A DNA stretch of 64,000 bases from Azospirillaceae bacterium. GTDB taxonomy: Bacteria; Pseudomonadota; Alphaproteobacteria; Azospirillales; Azospirillaceae. The notes beneath the pieces are model-generated. The model was not told the DNA's origin. It was given only the letters and a program-made list of their open reading frames with translations, and ran no database searches. The stretch spans positions 496,001 through 560,000 of the forward strand of contig JAPWJW010000005.1 in the NCBI GenBank assembly GCA_028283825.1, written 5' to 3'. How positions within the stretch are numbered: the stretch's first letter is position 1; every line of letters starts with the position of its first letter. Shown piece by piece: positions 48,135 to 56,515 of this stretch. The position numbers and the translations under genes were made by a program.

Positions 48135-50590
48135 TTCGGGGCGGGCCCTATACTGGCATCGATGCCGGTTTCGATGCCAAGACCGACCTCCAGATCACCG
48201 AAAATGCCACCGTGCACACGCTGGTCCACCCGATCGTAATAGCCATAGCCGCCGGCACCGACGCCGGCGCTGCCGGCGGAACCGCTCTGTTCCCCTTTCA
48301 GGGCGATGGTCCAGTCATCGGGCACCCCGGGTATCCATCCGATGGGGATGGTGACGTTTTCCTCGGCACTGGCCTGGGCCACGCGGGCGCCGGCTTTGCC
48401 ACCCAGCGCCGCGCCAACATACCGTCCGTCGTCGCCCAGCAGCGCCTGGCCCTTGGCATCAGCGGAGAAGATTTCGCCTGTGCCCTTCAGGCCAGCGCCC
48501 CCCGTGTTCAGGTCGCCGAGAACGCCTTCGCCCTGGACGCGCTGGACAGCGGCCTTCGCCTCCCCGGCGGCACCAGCGCCGTAGTTGGTCACGCCCGCAT
48601 GACCGGTGCCCTCGGCGGCGAAGACGTCCATGCCGCCCGATATTTCGCCCCAGCCGTTCTTGCCTTTGGCGGAAATGCGGGCGGCGGCGATTTCGCCCTT
48701 GGCGTCCACCGTGGCCTTGGTCGGGTCGGCGTGGGCGGTGATGGAGCCTTCCAGGCCCATGACCTTGGCCGTGACCGGGCCGGTCGTCTTGTTGGCGGCC
48801 CAGGCTTCGCCGGATGCCGTGGCGGTCCCACCTTGGGCCGCGGCCGCTGGTTTGGGCGCATCGGCCTGCGCTGGCGCCTTCATGTTCAGCCAGATCTTGC
48901 CGGCCTTGTAGCGGATGCCGGTCTTGTCCAGCACGGCGGTGCTGCCGTTGCTGGTCAGGATGATGTTGTCGGGCGTGAACTGGATGGTGCTGTTGCCGAC
49001 CTTCAGCGCGATCAGCTGCTTGGCCTGGCGGACCGCCGCCTTGGTCACCGTCTCGAGCATGTTGTTCTGGACGACCATGGAGAGGTCTTTCTGGGAGTGG
49101 AAGGCGATCTCTTCCGCGCCGGCCTTGTCTTCCAGGGTGAACAGGTTGAAGCCGGCGCCACCCGGGCTGCTGGCGGTGCGGAAGGTGGTCTGGGTCTGCT
49201 GGCCCGGCAGGCCTAAGGGGACGGGGGTGTCGGAGTTGGGGACGCTGCCGATGACCAGGGGGCGGTCGGGGTTGCCTTCCAGGAAGGCGACGACGACCTC
49301 CATGCCCATGCGGGGGATGGTCTGGGCACCGAAGCCGCGACCGGCCCAGCCCTGGGCGACGCGGACCCAGCAGGAGCTGCCCTCGTCCGACTGGCCGCGA
49401 CGGTCCCAGAAGAACTGGACCTTGATGCGGCCGAAGGCGTCGCTGTGGATCTCCTGGCCCTTGGGGCCGACGACGGTTGCGGTCTGCAATCCTGCGACGG
49501 TGGGCCGGGGGGTGGTGCGGCGGGGGGCGTAGGGGGTGGCCGCCGGCATGCAGGTGAGGCGGTTGCTGTAGCCGCTGCGGCTGGCGCCGCCGCTCTCGTA
49601 ACTCATGTCGCTGGCGCGGTGGCTGACGGACAGGACGACATAGGCGCCGTTTTCGGATGCCACGGGATGGCCGGTCAGCTGGAAGCGGCCGCAGGGGGCG
49701 AGCGATCGGCAATCGCCGGCGGCCTGCACGGTCTCGCGCTCGACCTCCTCGGCCTGCATGGCCAGCTTGGTGCGGCGCTCGCCGTCGCCGGGGGTGTCGT
49801 GCAGGCCGGGATAGTCGAAAAACTCGTGCTGGGGGTCTTGGCGGAAGGTTGAGACGGTGGGGACCGTCTGGTGCAGGTTGGCCTTGGCGGTCTGGAAGTT
49901 GTAGTCGGTGGTGGCCCATGAACTGGCCTGGTAGGCGTGGCTGCGGTGCCATTCGGTGATGTGGTTGGTCTGGGCCGAGGCGGCGCTGAACTGGATCATC
50001 GGCTCATCGCCCGCCAGATAGGCGGAGGTCTGCTGGCCCAGGACCAGGGTGTGGCGTCCGGGCTCATGGCGGAAGAAATAATAGAGGCCGTCCTCCTCCA
50101 TCAGGCGGGAGACGAAGGCGAAGTCGGTCTCGCGGTACTGGACGCAATACTCGCGCGGCGGGGGCGGGGTGACGCCGGAGAAATCGACGTTGGTGTAGCC
50201 CATCTCACTGAAGATGGTGCCCAGGATGTCCAGGGTGGTCTTGTTCTGGAAGATGCGGCAGTCGCTGGTGCGGGTGAGGAACCAGAGCCAGGGGACGACA
50301 CGCAAATTGTAGTGGCGCTGCCCGCGCGCGGCGGCGTGCCCGCCGGTCAAGGAGGCGACGACGCCGTTGAAGGTGCGGTAGCCGCCGTCCTGCAGGCGCA
50401 GGTTCAGATCCACGCCCTGGGCGACCAGGACGCTGGGATCCAGGTTGTCGTCCAGGGCGCGCACGGTGGCGTTGAACTCGAACAGCGCCGACACGCCCTC
50501 GCCGCCCTTCAGCGCCTCCAGCAGCAGCTGGTCGGCGCCCAGGGGGCTGGTGATCGACAGCAGCCGGTCCGTTTGCGTGTAGCCGTCCAT
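48131..50590 (-). CDS. vgrG: Extended VgrG with C-terminal effector-like domain (copy 2)
   Basis: An 819-residue VgrG. Residues 1 to about 575 are nearly the same as copy 1, ending in the beta-prism (KIWLNMKAP). A Pro/Ala linker (APKPAAAAQGG) leads into about 240 extra residues (48131 to about 48865) rich in Gly and Ala, with GSITAHADPTKATVDAKGE, EENVTIPIGWIPGVPDDWTI and a Gly-rich end IFGDLEVGLGIETGIDASIG. I do not recognise this extension. Such specialised VgrGs normally deliver the extension as a toxin. GGAG before the ATG at 50590 is the ribosome-binding site. First gene of the - strand effector operon. Confidence 0.92.
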   Translation of the reverse strand: MDGYTQTDRLLSITSPLGADQLLLEALKGGEGVSALFEFNATVRALDDNLDPSVLVAQGVDLNLRLQDGGYRTFNGVVASLTGGHAAARGQRHYNLRVVPWLWFLTRTSDCRIFQNKTTLDILGTIFSEMGYTNVDFSGVTPPPPREYCVQYRETDFAFVSRLMEEDGLYYFFRHEPGRHTLVLGQQTSAYLAGDEPMIQFSAASAQTNHITEWHRSHAYQASSWATTDYNFQTAKANLHQTVPTVSTFRQDPQHEFFDYPGLHDTPGDGERRTKLAMQAEEVERETVQAAGDCRSLAPCGRFQLTGHPVASENGAYVVLSVSHRASDMSYESGGASRSGYSNRLTCMPAATPYAPRRTTPRPTVAGLQTATVVGPKGQEIHSDAFGRIKVQFFWDRRGQSDEGSSCWVRVAQGWAGRGFGAQTIPRMGMEVVVAFLEGNPDRPLVIGSVPNSDTPVPLGLPGQQTQTTFRTASSPGGAGFNLFTLEDKAGAEEIAFHSQKDLSMVVQNNMLETVTKAAVRQAKQLIALKVGNSTIQFTPDNIILTSNGSTAVLDKTGIRYKAGKIWLNMKAPAQADAPKPAAAAQGGTATASGEAWAANKTTGPVTAKVMGLEGSITAHADPTKATVDAKGEIAAARISAKGKNGWGEISGGMDVFAAEGTGHAGVTNYGAGAAGEAKAAVQRVQGEGVLGDLNTGGAGLKGTGEIFSADAKGQALLGDDGRYVGAALGGKAGARVAQASAEENVTIPIGWIPGVPDDWTIALKGEQSGSAGSAGVGAGGYGYYDRVDQRVHGGIFGDLEVGLGIETGIDASIGPAPK
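49063..50590 (-). repeat. Direct repeat: vgrG core DNA (other copy 44997-46524)
   Basis: About 1.5 kb of near-identical DNA shared by the two vgrG genes, 4,066 bp apart and in the same orientation, differing by occasional third-base changes. The match stops where the C-terminal parts diverge. It can recombine to delete the membrane-protein gene and swap VgrG ends. Confidence 0.9.
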
Positions 50591-51254
50591 TCAACTCCTC
50601 AACCGCGCCCATCTTCAACTATGCCTGGAAGGCGGGAGCCCACGGGGAATACTCATTTTCCGCCGATCTATCGGCATGTTTACTGTCACTGATTGTTAAT
50701 CAGCCGTTTGCGCAGCCTCTTTTGAATGCGTTTCCTTGGGTGCTTTTGAAGCTTGCGCGCGACAGGAAACTAAGGGGCGGCAGCGCGGTTTCAAGGCCGC
50801 CCGATGCCGATAATACCACCTTTTAAAAGGTGCGATTTCTGAACATTTTGATGATGTTCCCTTTAATCGTAGATGAATAGCCCTTCAGGATGTCAGGATT
50901 TTTGCCGGTTGGCGGGCCATATCCAAGGATATGGATATACAGCCTCCGACACGAACTTGAAGTGATCAAAATTATTCTTGGGCGTATGGTTTACGTTCTT
51001 TTGGTATAGGAAATAATTTCGATCTATACCGACGATGCCAAGTTGTTAACGTTATGTTACGTGGCGATTGTTTGTGCCGATTCGCGCTGGAAAGAGCGTT
51101 GGAAGCGTCGTCTGGCTCTCTAGTGCCTCCGTATTAACACGTTATTGATGTGCCCAAGGGTTCTGAAGCTGAAAAAATGCCCGTCGGACGGATTTTTAAA
51201 AGCCCATATTTAATGACAATTTTGTCGATTTATCCCCATTCATCCAGTACCCAA

Positions 51255-51284
51255 CCTATCCTATGTCAAGTGGATAGGTTTTTT
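51255..51284 (+). terminator. Free-standing intrinsic terminator
   Basis: CCTATCC and GGATAGG form a 7-bp stem with a 10-nt loop, followed directly by six T. It reads on the + strand with no complete protein gene before it, so it may end a small RNA or act as an attenuator in the leader of the T6SS operon. Confidence 0.7.
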
Positions 51285-51442
51285 CGGTTTATTAAGGAAA
51301 ACCAAGGCCTGTGGCATTCAGTCACCTTCAACAAGACATTTGCGAATCTACTTCGCGACTATGACGTTTGACTGGAGGGTGTCCTATACCAACGGTCACC
51401 TACCTCAAAAAGCATACGCCGCCGAAAACCGATTCTGGGGTC

Positions 51443-51470
51443 TCGACGAATCCACCCTTCGAATTATATC
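51443..51470 (+). promoter_or_regulatory. Possible sigma-70-type promoter of the T6SS operon
   Basis: TCGACG and TATATC, each matching 4 of 6 consensus bases, are separated by 16 bp and lie about 95 bp before the tagH start. No convincing sigma-54 (-24/-12) site was found by eye. Confidence 0.25.
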
Positions 51471-51566
51471 AGCGTGCATTGATTGGTAAATTTACCGTTA
51501 AAAGATTGGACACGGCGTCGACCTCTCTCAAGTCGACGGCGTAGTCCTGGCCCCAGCGAGGATACG

Positions 51567-53169
51567 ATGGCCCTAGTCTTACGGGTTCTTGTGGCTGGTG
51601 ACTGCTCCATTGCCGAAGGTGAAACCCGCGTCTGTGACGGCGGCAGCTTCACCATCGGCCGGGGGCCTGAGAATGACTGGGTGGTGCTGGATCCCCAACG
51701 GCACCTGTCCAAGCAGCATTGCCGCGTGGAGTTGCGCGGCCAAGCCTATCATGTGGTCGATACCAGCACCAACGGCGTCTATGTCGGCAACGGCGGCGCC
51801 CCCCTGGGTCGCGGCAATTCCCAGCCGCTGAATGACGGCGACGTGATCAACCTGGGGCCCTGCGCCTTCAAGGCCGAGATCGCGGAGGAGGCCAATGACG
51901 CCGCGTCCTTGACGCCCGCCTCGTTGGCCCCCTTGTCGCCGGCGGCCGGCGGTTTCCGCGCGGCGGCGTTCGACCACGCCGACAGCGCCCTGGATTATAA
52001 TCTGGGTGAGGCTGGTGCCCGGGCCCAGCATGCGACCTCCATCTCCCAGGTGCTTGCAGGCGACCGTGTCGGTGAGCTTCAACTGACCGACATGCTGGGT
52101 GAGCATGAGGCGGAGGAGCCCGGCTTCGGCGGCTTCGATCCCGAGGCCAACGCCGTGGGTTTCCCCGCCACCAGCGCCTATTTCCAGGCACCGGAGGTCA
52201 AGCACCCCGTCATTCCCATGGATTGGCAGGTGGAAGGGTCGGACGGCCGCGGCGAACTGGGCGTGCTTGAAACAGCCGTGGGCGACGGCTTCGTCGAGGC
52301 CCAGGCCGAAATCCAGGAGGCCCGGGCGCCGGTGGCGCGTACGGGTGGTGGCCGTGGCGCTTCCCGCCCGTCGCTGGGGTCCATCAGCGGGGGAGGGGGC
52401 GGCGCCAACGTTCTGCCCATCAATTCCAGCGTCGCCGCCGCGGCCGTCGCGCCGGCACCCGTGCAGGCAGCCCCGCAGCCGGTCCGGCCGGCCGCACCGA
52501 TGCCGCCACCGGCCGCCGGTTGCCGTGCCGCCGGTCCAGGCGGCGGCGCCGGCACCTGTGCAGCCGGCCCCCGCGCCGACCGCGACCGCCACGCCGGCGG
52601 CCCCGGTTCCCACTGATCCGTTCCAGGCTTTCCTGGCCGGCGTCGGCCTGCCGGCGGACGCGGTGGACGCCGCCGACGCGGCCGCCATGATGCACAAGAT
52701 GGGCTTGGCCTTCCGCGAGGCGGTGGGCGGCTTGCGTGAGTTGCTGGAACTGCGGGCTTTCCTGAAGTCCGAATTCCGGATCGAGCACACGCTGCTGCGC
52801 GCCAAGGAGAACAACCCCCTGAAATTCTCCGCCAACCTGGACGGCACGCTGGCCGTGCTGATCGGGCGGCGGGTCACGGGCTTCATGGACGCGCCGGAGG
52901 CCGTGCGTGAAAGCCTGCGGGACATCAAGGCGCATGAGGTCGCCCTGATCTCCGGCATGAAGACCGTGGTCAGCGACGTGCTGGAGCAGTTGGCGCCCGA
53001 GACGGTCAAGGCCGACGTCGGCGCCTCCATGCTGCCACAGGTCCACAAGGCCCGCTGCTGGGAAAAGTACGAGCAGGTGCATCAGCGCCTGGTGGGCGAG
53101 CAATCGTCCGGTCCGCCGCTGGGTGCCCAGTTCTCCGCCGCCTACACCAAGCAGTTCAGAAACCTCTGA
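51567..53169 (+). pseudogene. tagH: T6SS FHA-domain protein TagH, apparent frameshift in linker
   Basis: N-terminal FHA domain (FTIGRGPENDWVVLD, LSKQHCRVELRGQ, VDTSTNGVYVG) reads phosphothreonine on T6SS partners; then a Pro/Ala-rich linker; then the T6SS FHA C-terminal domain (DPFQAFLAGVGL, REAVGGLRELLELR, DGTLAVLIGRRVTGFMD). The two halves are in different frames: near 52515-52525 the run CGCCGGTTGCC contains one base too many, and CGCCGTTGCC would restore the frame. The real start is ATG 51567 after GCGAGGA. First gene of the + strand T6SS operon; likely target of the kinase PpkA. Either the gene is inactive or the extra base is a sequencing error. Confidence 0.85.
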
Positions 53170-53247
53170 GCCGACGGCCTGCCTTTTCGAACCCCACCGC
53201 CCCCCGTGATCCCACGCAGGGCAACCGACATTAGGGTCCAACCGACG

Positions 53248-53793
53248 ATGCGCTTCCCAACCCTCACGTCCTGGCGCCTCATCCTGGCGGCCGCCACCCT
53301 GCTGCTGGCCGGCTGTTCCCACGAACCGCCGCCGCCACCGCCCGTCCGCACGACGGTGCCCGTCGCCATCAACGTCGGCGCCGATGTCAACCCGGACAGC
53401 CAGGGCCGGCCGTCGCCCATCGTCACCCGGGTCTATCAGCTGGCGTCGAAGGACAAGTTCACCATCGCCGCCCCCATCCAGCTGATCCAGCACGACGCCC
53501 AGGCCCTGGGCCCGGACCAGCTGGGCCGGGACGAATTCGTCCTGCAGCCGGGCGACAAGCGCGAGATCACCCTGCCGCAGAACGACAAGGTTCACTATGT
53601 CGGCGTCGTCGCCGCCTACCGCGCCATCGACCAGGCCGACTGGCGCGAGGTCGTGGCCCTGCCGGACACCGGCTCCGTCACCTTGAACATCACCGTCGGC
53701 GCCAAGGGCCTGGTGGTGAAGCCCGACACGTCCGCCGCCGCCGCACCGGCCCAGCCGCCGGGCAGCGGCAAGCGCGACACGGCGATGAAGTGA
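53248..53793 (+). CDS. tssJ: T6SS outer-membrane lipoprotein TssJ
   Basis: A 181-residue lipoprotein. The start at 53248 gives a signal peptide with lipobox LLLAGC and a Pro-rich tether after the Cys. The TssJ transthyretin-like fold is indicated by VTRVYQLASKDKFTIA, the L1-type loop region and REITLPQNDKVHYVGVVAAY, RAIDQADWREVV. TssJ anchors the membrane complex and binds the periplasmic end of TssM. Alternative upstream starts would spoil the signal peptide. It follows tagH and precedes tssK by 10 bp. Confidence 0.93.
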   Translation: MRFPTLTSWRLILAAATLLLAGCSHEPPPPPPVRTTVPVAINVGADVNPDSQGRPSPIVTRVYQLASKDKFTIAAPIQLIQHDAQALGPDQLGRDEFVLQPGDKREITLPQNDKVHYVGVVAAYRAIDQADWREVVALPDTGSVTLNITVGAKGLVVKPDTSAAAAPAQPPGSGKRDTAMK

Positions 53794-53803
53794 GGATACG
53801 GCC

Positions 53804-55147
53804 ATGATGTCCGCCAACCGTGTGGTCTGGACCGAGGGCATGTTCCTGCGGGTCCAGCATTTCCAGCAAGCCGACCGGCATATGGAACGCCAGCTGCACG
53901 CCCGCACCGAGACGCTGGCGCCCTTCGCCTGGGGCCTGAGCGAGTTGACCATCAACCGGGAACTGCTGGGCATCGGCAAGTTCGCCATCGTTTCCGCCCG
54001 CGGCATCCTGCCGGACGGCACGCCCTTTTCCATCCCGGATGAGGCGGACCACCCGCCGCCGCTGGAACTGTTCGACACCACCAAGAACTGCGTCATCTAT
54101 CTGACGCTGCCGGTGCGCCAGCCGGGTGGGGCCGAGGTCGGCCTGGTCAACAGCGACGACGCCATCACCCGTTTCGTGCCCTCGCGGTACGAGGCGTCGG
54201 ACGCCAATCTGGGCAGCGACCATGCCGCCCCCATGGACGTGGCCCGCCTGCGGCTGCGCCTGGCGCCGGAGACCCAACCGCTGGCGGGGTATGAGAAGAT
54301 CGCCATCGCCCGGGTGGTGGAGGTGCGCTCCGACCGCGCCGTCATCCTGGACGAACAGTTCATCGCCCCGGTCACCAGTGTCGCGGCCCAGCCGCCGCTG
54401 GCCGCCTACCTCACCGAGTTGCAGGCCCTGATCCAGCACCGGGCGGAGGCCTTGGCCGGCCGCATGGCGGGCCCCTCGGCCAAGGGTGCGGCGGAGATCG
54501 CCGACTTCCTGCTGTTGCAGACGGTCAACCGGTATGAGCCGCTGCTGCGCCACTACGCCGCCACCGCGGCCATGCTGCATCCGGAACGGCTCTACCGCCT
54601 GTGCGTGGAGATCGCCGGCGAACTGGCGACCTTCACCACTGAGGCCAAGCGCGCCGCCGTCTTCCCGGAATACCGGCATGAGGACTTGCAGAACAGTTTC
54701 CGCCCGGTGTTCGCAGACCTGCGCTCCTCCCTCAGCGCGGTGCTGGAACAGTCGGCGGTGGCCATCCCGCTGCAGGCGCGCCGCCACGGCATCAAGGTCG
54801 GCGTCATCGTCGACCGCGCCCTGCTGTTCAACGCCACCTTCGTGCTGGCGGTGACGGCCGACATGCCGGTGGAGCATCTGCGTCGCGTCTTCCCCAACCA
54901 GGTGAAGATCGGCCCGGTGGAACAGATCGCGCAGTTGGTGAACGTGGCGCTGCCCGGCATCGCCGTCCGGGCCCTGCCGGTGGCGCCCCGCCAACTGCCC
55001 TATCGCAACGGCCAGGTCTATTTCGAGCTGGACCGCAGCAGTCAGCATTTCAAGCAGCTCCAGAAGTCCGGCGGCATCGCCCTGCACCTGGCGGGTGATT
55101 TCGCGCAGATCGAAATGGAGTTGTGGGCCATCAAGGGGGGTTCGTGA
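53804..55147 (+). CDS. tssK: T6SS baseplate protein TssK
   Basis: A 447-residue TssK, usual length. The N-terminus NRVVWTEGMFLRVQHFQQAD is the family signature; the middle carries KGAAEIADFLLLQTVNRYEP and the C-terminal receptor-binding-like domain has PGIAVRALPVAPRQLPYR and VYFELDRSSQHFKQL. TssK trimers link the baseplate to the TssLM membrane complex. The stop shares a base with the tssL start, so translation is coupled. Confidence 0.97.
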   Translation: MMSANRVVWTEGMFLRVQHFQQADRHMERQLHARTETLAPFAWGLSELTINRELLGIGKFAIVSARGILPDGTPFSIPDEADHPPPLELFDTTKNCVIYLTLPVRQPGGAEVGLVNSDDAITRFVPSRYEASDANLGSDHAAPMDVARLRLRLAPETQPLAGYEKIAIARVVEVRSDRAVILDEQFIAPVTSVAAQPPLAAYLTELQALIQHRAEALAGRMAGPSAKGAAEIADFLLLQTVNRYEPLLRHYAATAAMLHPERLYRLCVEIAGELATFTTEAKRAAVFPEYRHEDLQNSFRPVFADLRSSLSAVLEQSAVAIPLQARRHGIKVGVIVDRALLFNATFVLAVTADMPVEHLRRVFPNQVKIGPVEQIAQLVNVALPGIAVRALPVAPRQLPYRNGQVYFELDRSSQHFKQLQKSGGIALHLAGDFAQIEMELWAIKGGS

Positions 55148-56515
55148 TGTCCTATCCCAGCTACGGCCAGTCGGCGCATGAGCCGACGATCGTCAAGCCC
55201 ACGCCGGGCGGCCGACGTTCGGCGCCGGTGCAGATCGTGGCGCCGCCCACCGATTTCGCGCCCGAAGACACGGTGGACCTGACGCTCGGCGGCCTGAACC
55301 CGCTGGTGGCGGCCGCCGGCCCCATCCTGACGCTGATCCGCCGCCTGCGCGTTTCCGCCGGGCAGTCCAACATCGAGGAACTGCGCGAACGCGTCGCCAG
55401 CGAGATCAAGACCTTCGAGAAGCGCGCCCAGGCCACGGGCGTGTCCAGCGAGGCCGCGCGCGCCGCCCATTACGCCCTGTGCGCCACCGTCGATGACGTG
55501 GTGCTGAACACCCCCTGGGGGGGCGGGCAGCGCCTGGTCGCGGGCCGGCATGGTCATCTCCTTCCATATCGATGTGACGGGGGGGGAGCGGTTCTACGAC
55601 CTGCTGAACCATTTGCTGAAGGATCCGGGCGCCAACATCCAGGTGCTGGAACTGATGTACCTGTGCCTGTCGCTGGGTTTTGAGGGGCGCTTGCGCATCC
55701 TGCCCCAGGGCTCGCTGGAGCATGCCCGCATCCGCGACAACCTCTACCGCACGCTGATGCAGCGCCGGGGCGACGTGGAACGCGAATTGTCGCCGTCCTG
55801 GCGCGGGGTGGAGGCGCCCTATCGCCCGCTGCTGCCCAGCATCGAATTCTGGACCGTCATGGCGGTGACCCTGATCATCATCACGGTGATGGCCACGGGC
55901 TTCAGCTTCGCCCTCAACGGCAGTTCCGACACCACCCTGGAAAAGATGGCCGGCCTGCCGCCGGTGGGCCAGCCCAGCGTCAGCATCGCCGCCCCCACGG
56001 CACCGGTGCAGCCCAAGTCGCGCGACCTGGACCAGTTCCGCGCCTTCCTGGCGCCGGAAATCGCGCAAGGGCTGGTGACCGTGGTGCCCCAGGGCATGAA
56101 CACCGTTGTGCGCATCCGCAACGTCGGCATGTTCGCGTCGGGCAGCAGCGAGGTCAACGACAGCTACGCCGCCCTGCTGAACCGCATCGGTCAGGCGCTG
56201 AACACCCGCCCTGGCGCTGTGCTGATCACCGGTCATACCGACAATATTCCCATCCGCACCATTCGGTTCCCATCGAACTGGCATTTGTCACAGGCCCGGG
56301 CCGACGCGGTGGCCGCCGTTGTCGCCACCCACCTGACCGACAAGTCCCGGGTCAAGGCCCAGGGCATGGCCGATACCCAGCCCATCGCCAGCAACGACCA
56401 GGATTCCGGCCGCGAGGCCAACCGCCGCATCGACATCATCCTGAGCGCGCCGCCGGCGCCGTCCCCGGACGCCGCTACGCCCGCCGCCGCGCCTAACGGG
56501 GATCCGGCCCAATGA
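55147..56515 (+). pseudogene. tssL: T6SS TssL fused to OmpA-type peptidoglycan-binding domain, apparent frameshift
   Basis: A DotU/IcmH-type cytoplasmic domain (LNPLVAAAGPILTLIRRLRV, YALCATVDDVVLNTPWG) continues in another frame with AWSRAGMVISFHIDVTGGER, a single membrane helix (FWTVMAVTLIIITVMATGF) and a C-terminal OmpA-like domain (LITGHTDNIPIRT, GREANRRIDII). The break is at 55515-55535, where the DNA runs CCCCCTGGGGGGGCGGGC; removing one G restores TPWGGGSAWSRAGM. So this is one gene with a 1-base insertion in a G-run: sequencing error, real mutation or slippage site. TssL with TssM forms the inner-membrane channel, and the OmpA-like domain grips the cell wall. Confidence 0.87.

Larger units (their letters stand above)
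50591..51566. promoter_or_regulatory. AT-rich divergent control region between effector and structural T6SS operons
   Basis: About 975 bp without a convincing gene; a 73-codon frame at 51150-51371 is doubtful because a terminator lies inside it. Perfect inverted repeats stand out: GCCGATCTATCGGC at 50662-50675, CACCTTTTAAAAGGTG at 50817-50832 and CCATATCCAAGGATATGG at 50917-50934. Also GGGCGGC/GCCGCCC form a stem around 50776-50803. They could be operators or RNA hairpins. The composition is far richer in A/T than the flanking operons, suggesting a regulated or silenced (nucleoid-protein-bound) promoter zone. Confidence 0.6.

Noticed and set aside
51066-51082. Sigma-54-like element (TGGCGATTGTTTGTGC) upstream of the T6SS operon
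   Set aside because: The spacing between the GG and GC elements is off by one base and the site is about 490 bp from tagH.
51150-51371. 73-codon frame in the T6SS control region
   Set aside because: It contains the intrinsic terminator at 51255-51284, has no recognisable domain or strong ribosome-binding site, and is probably non-coding.
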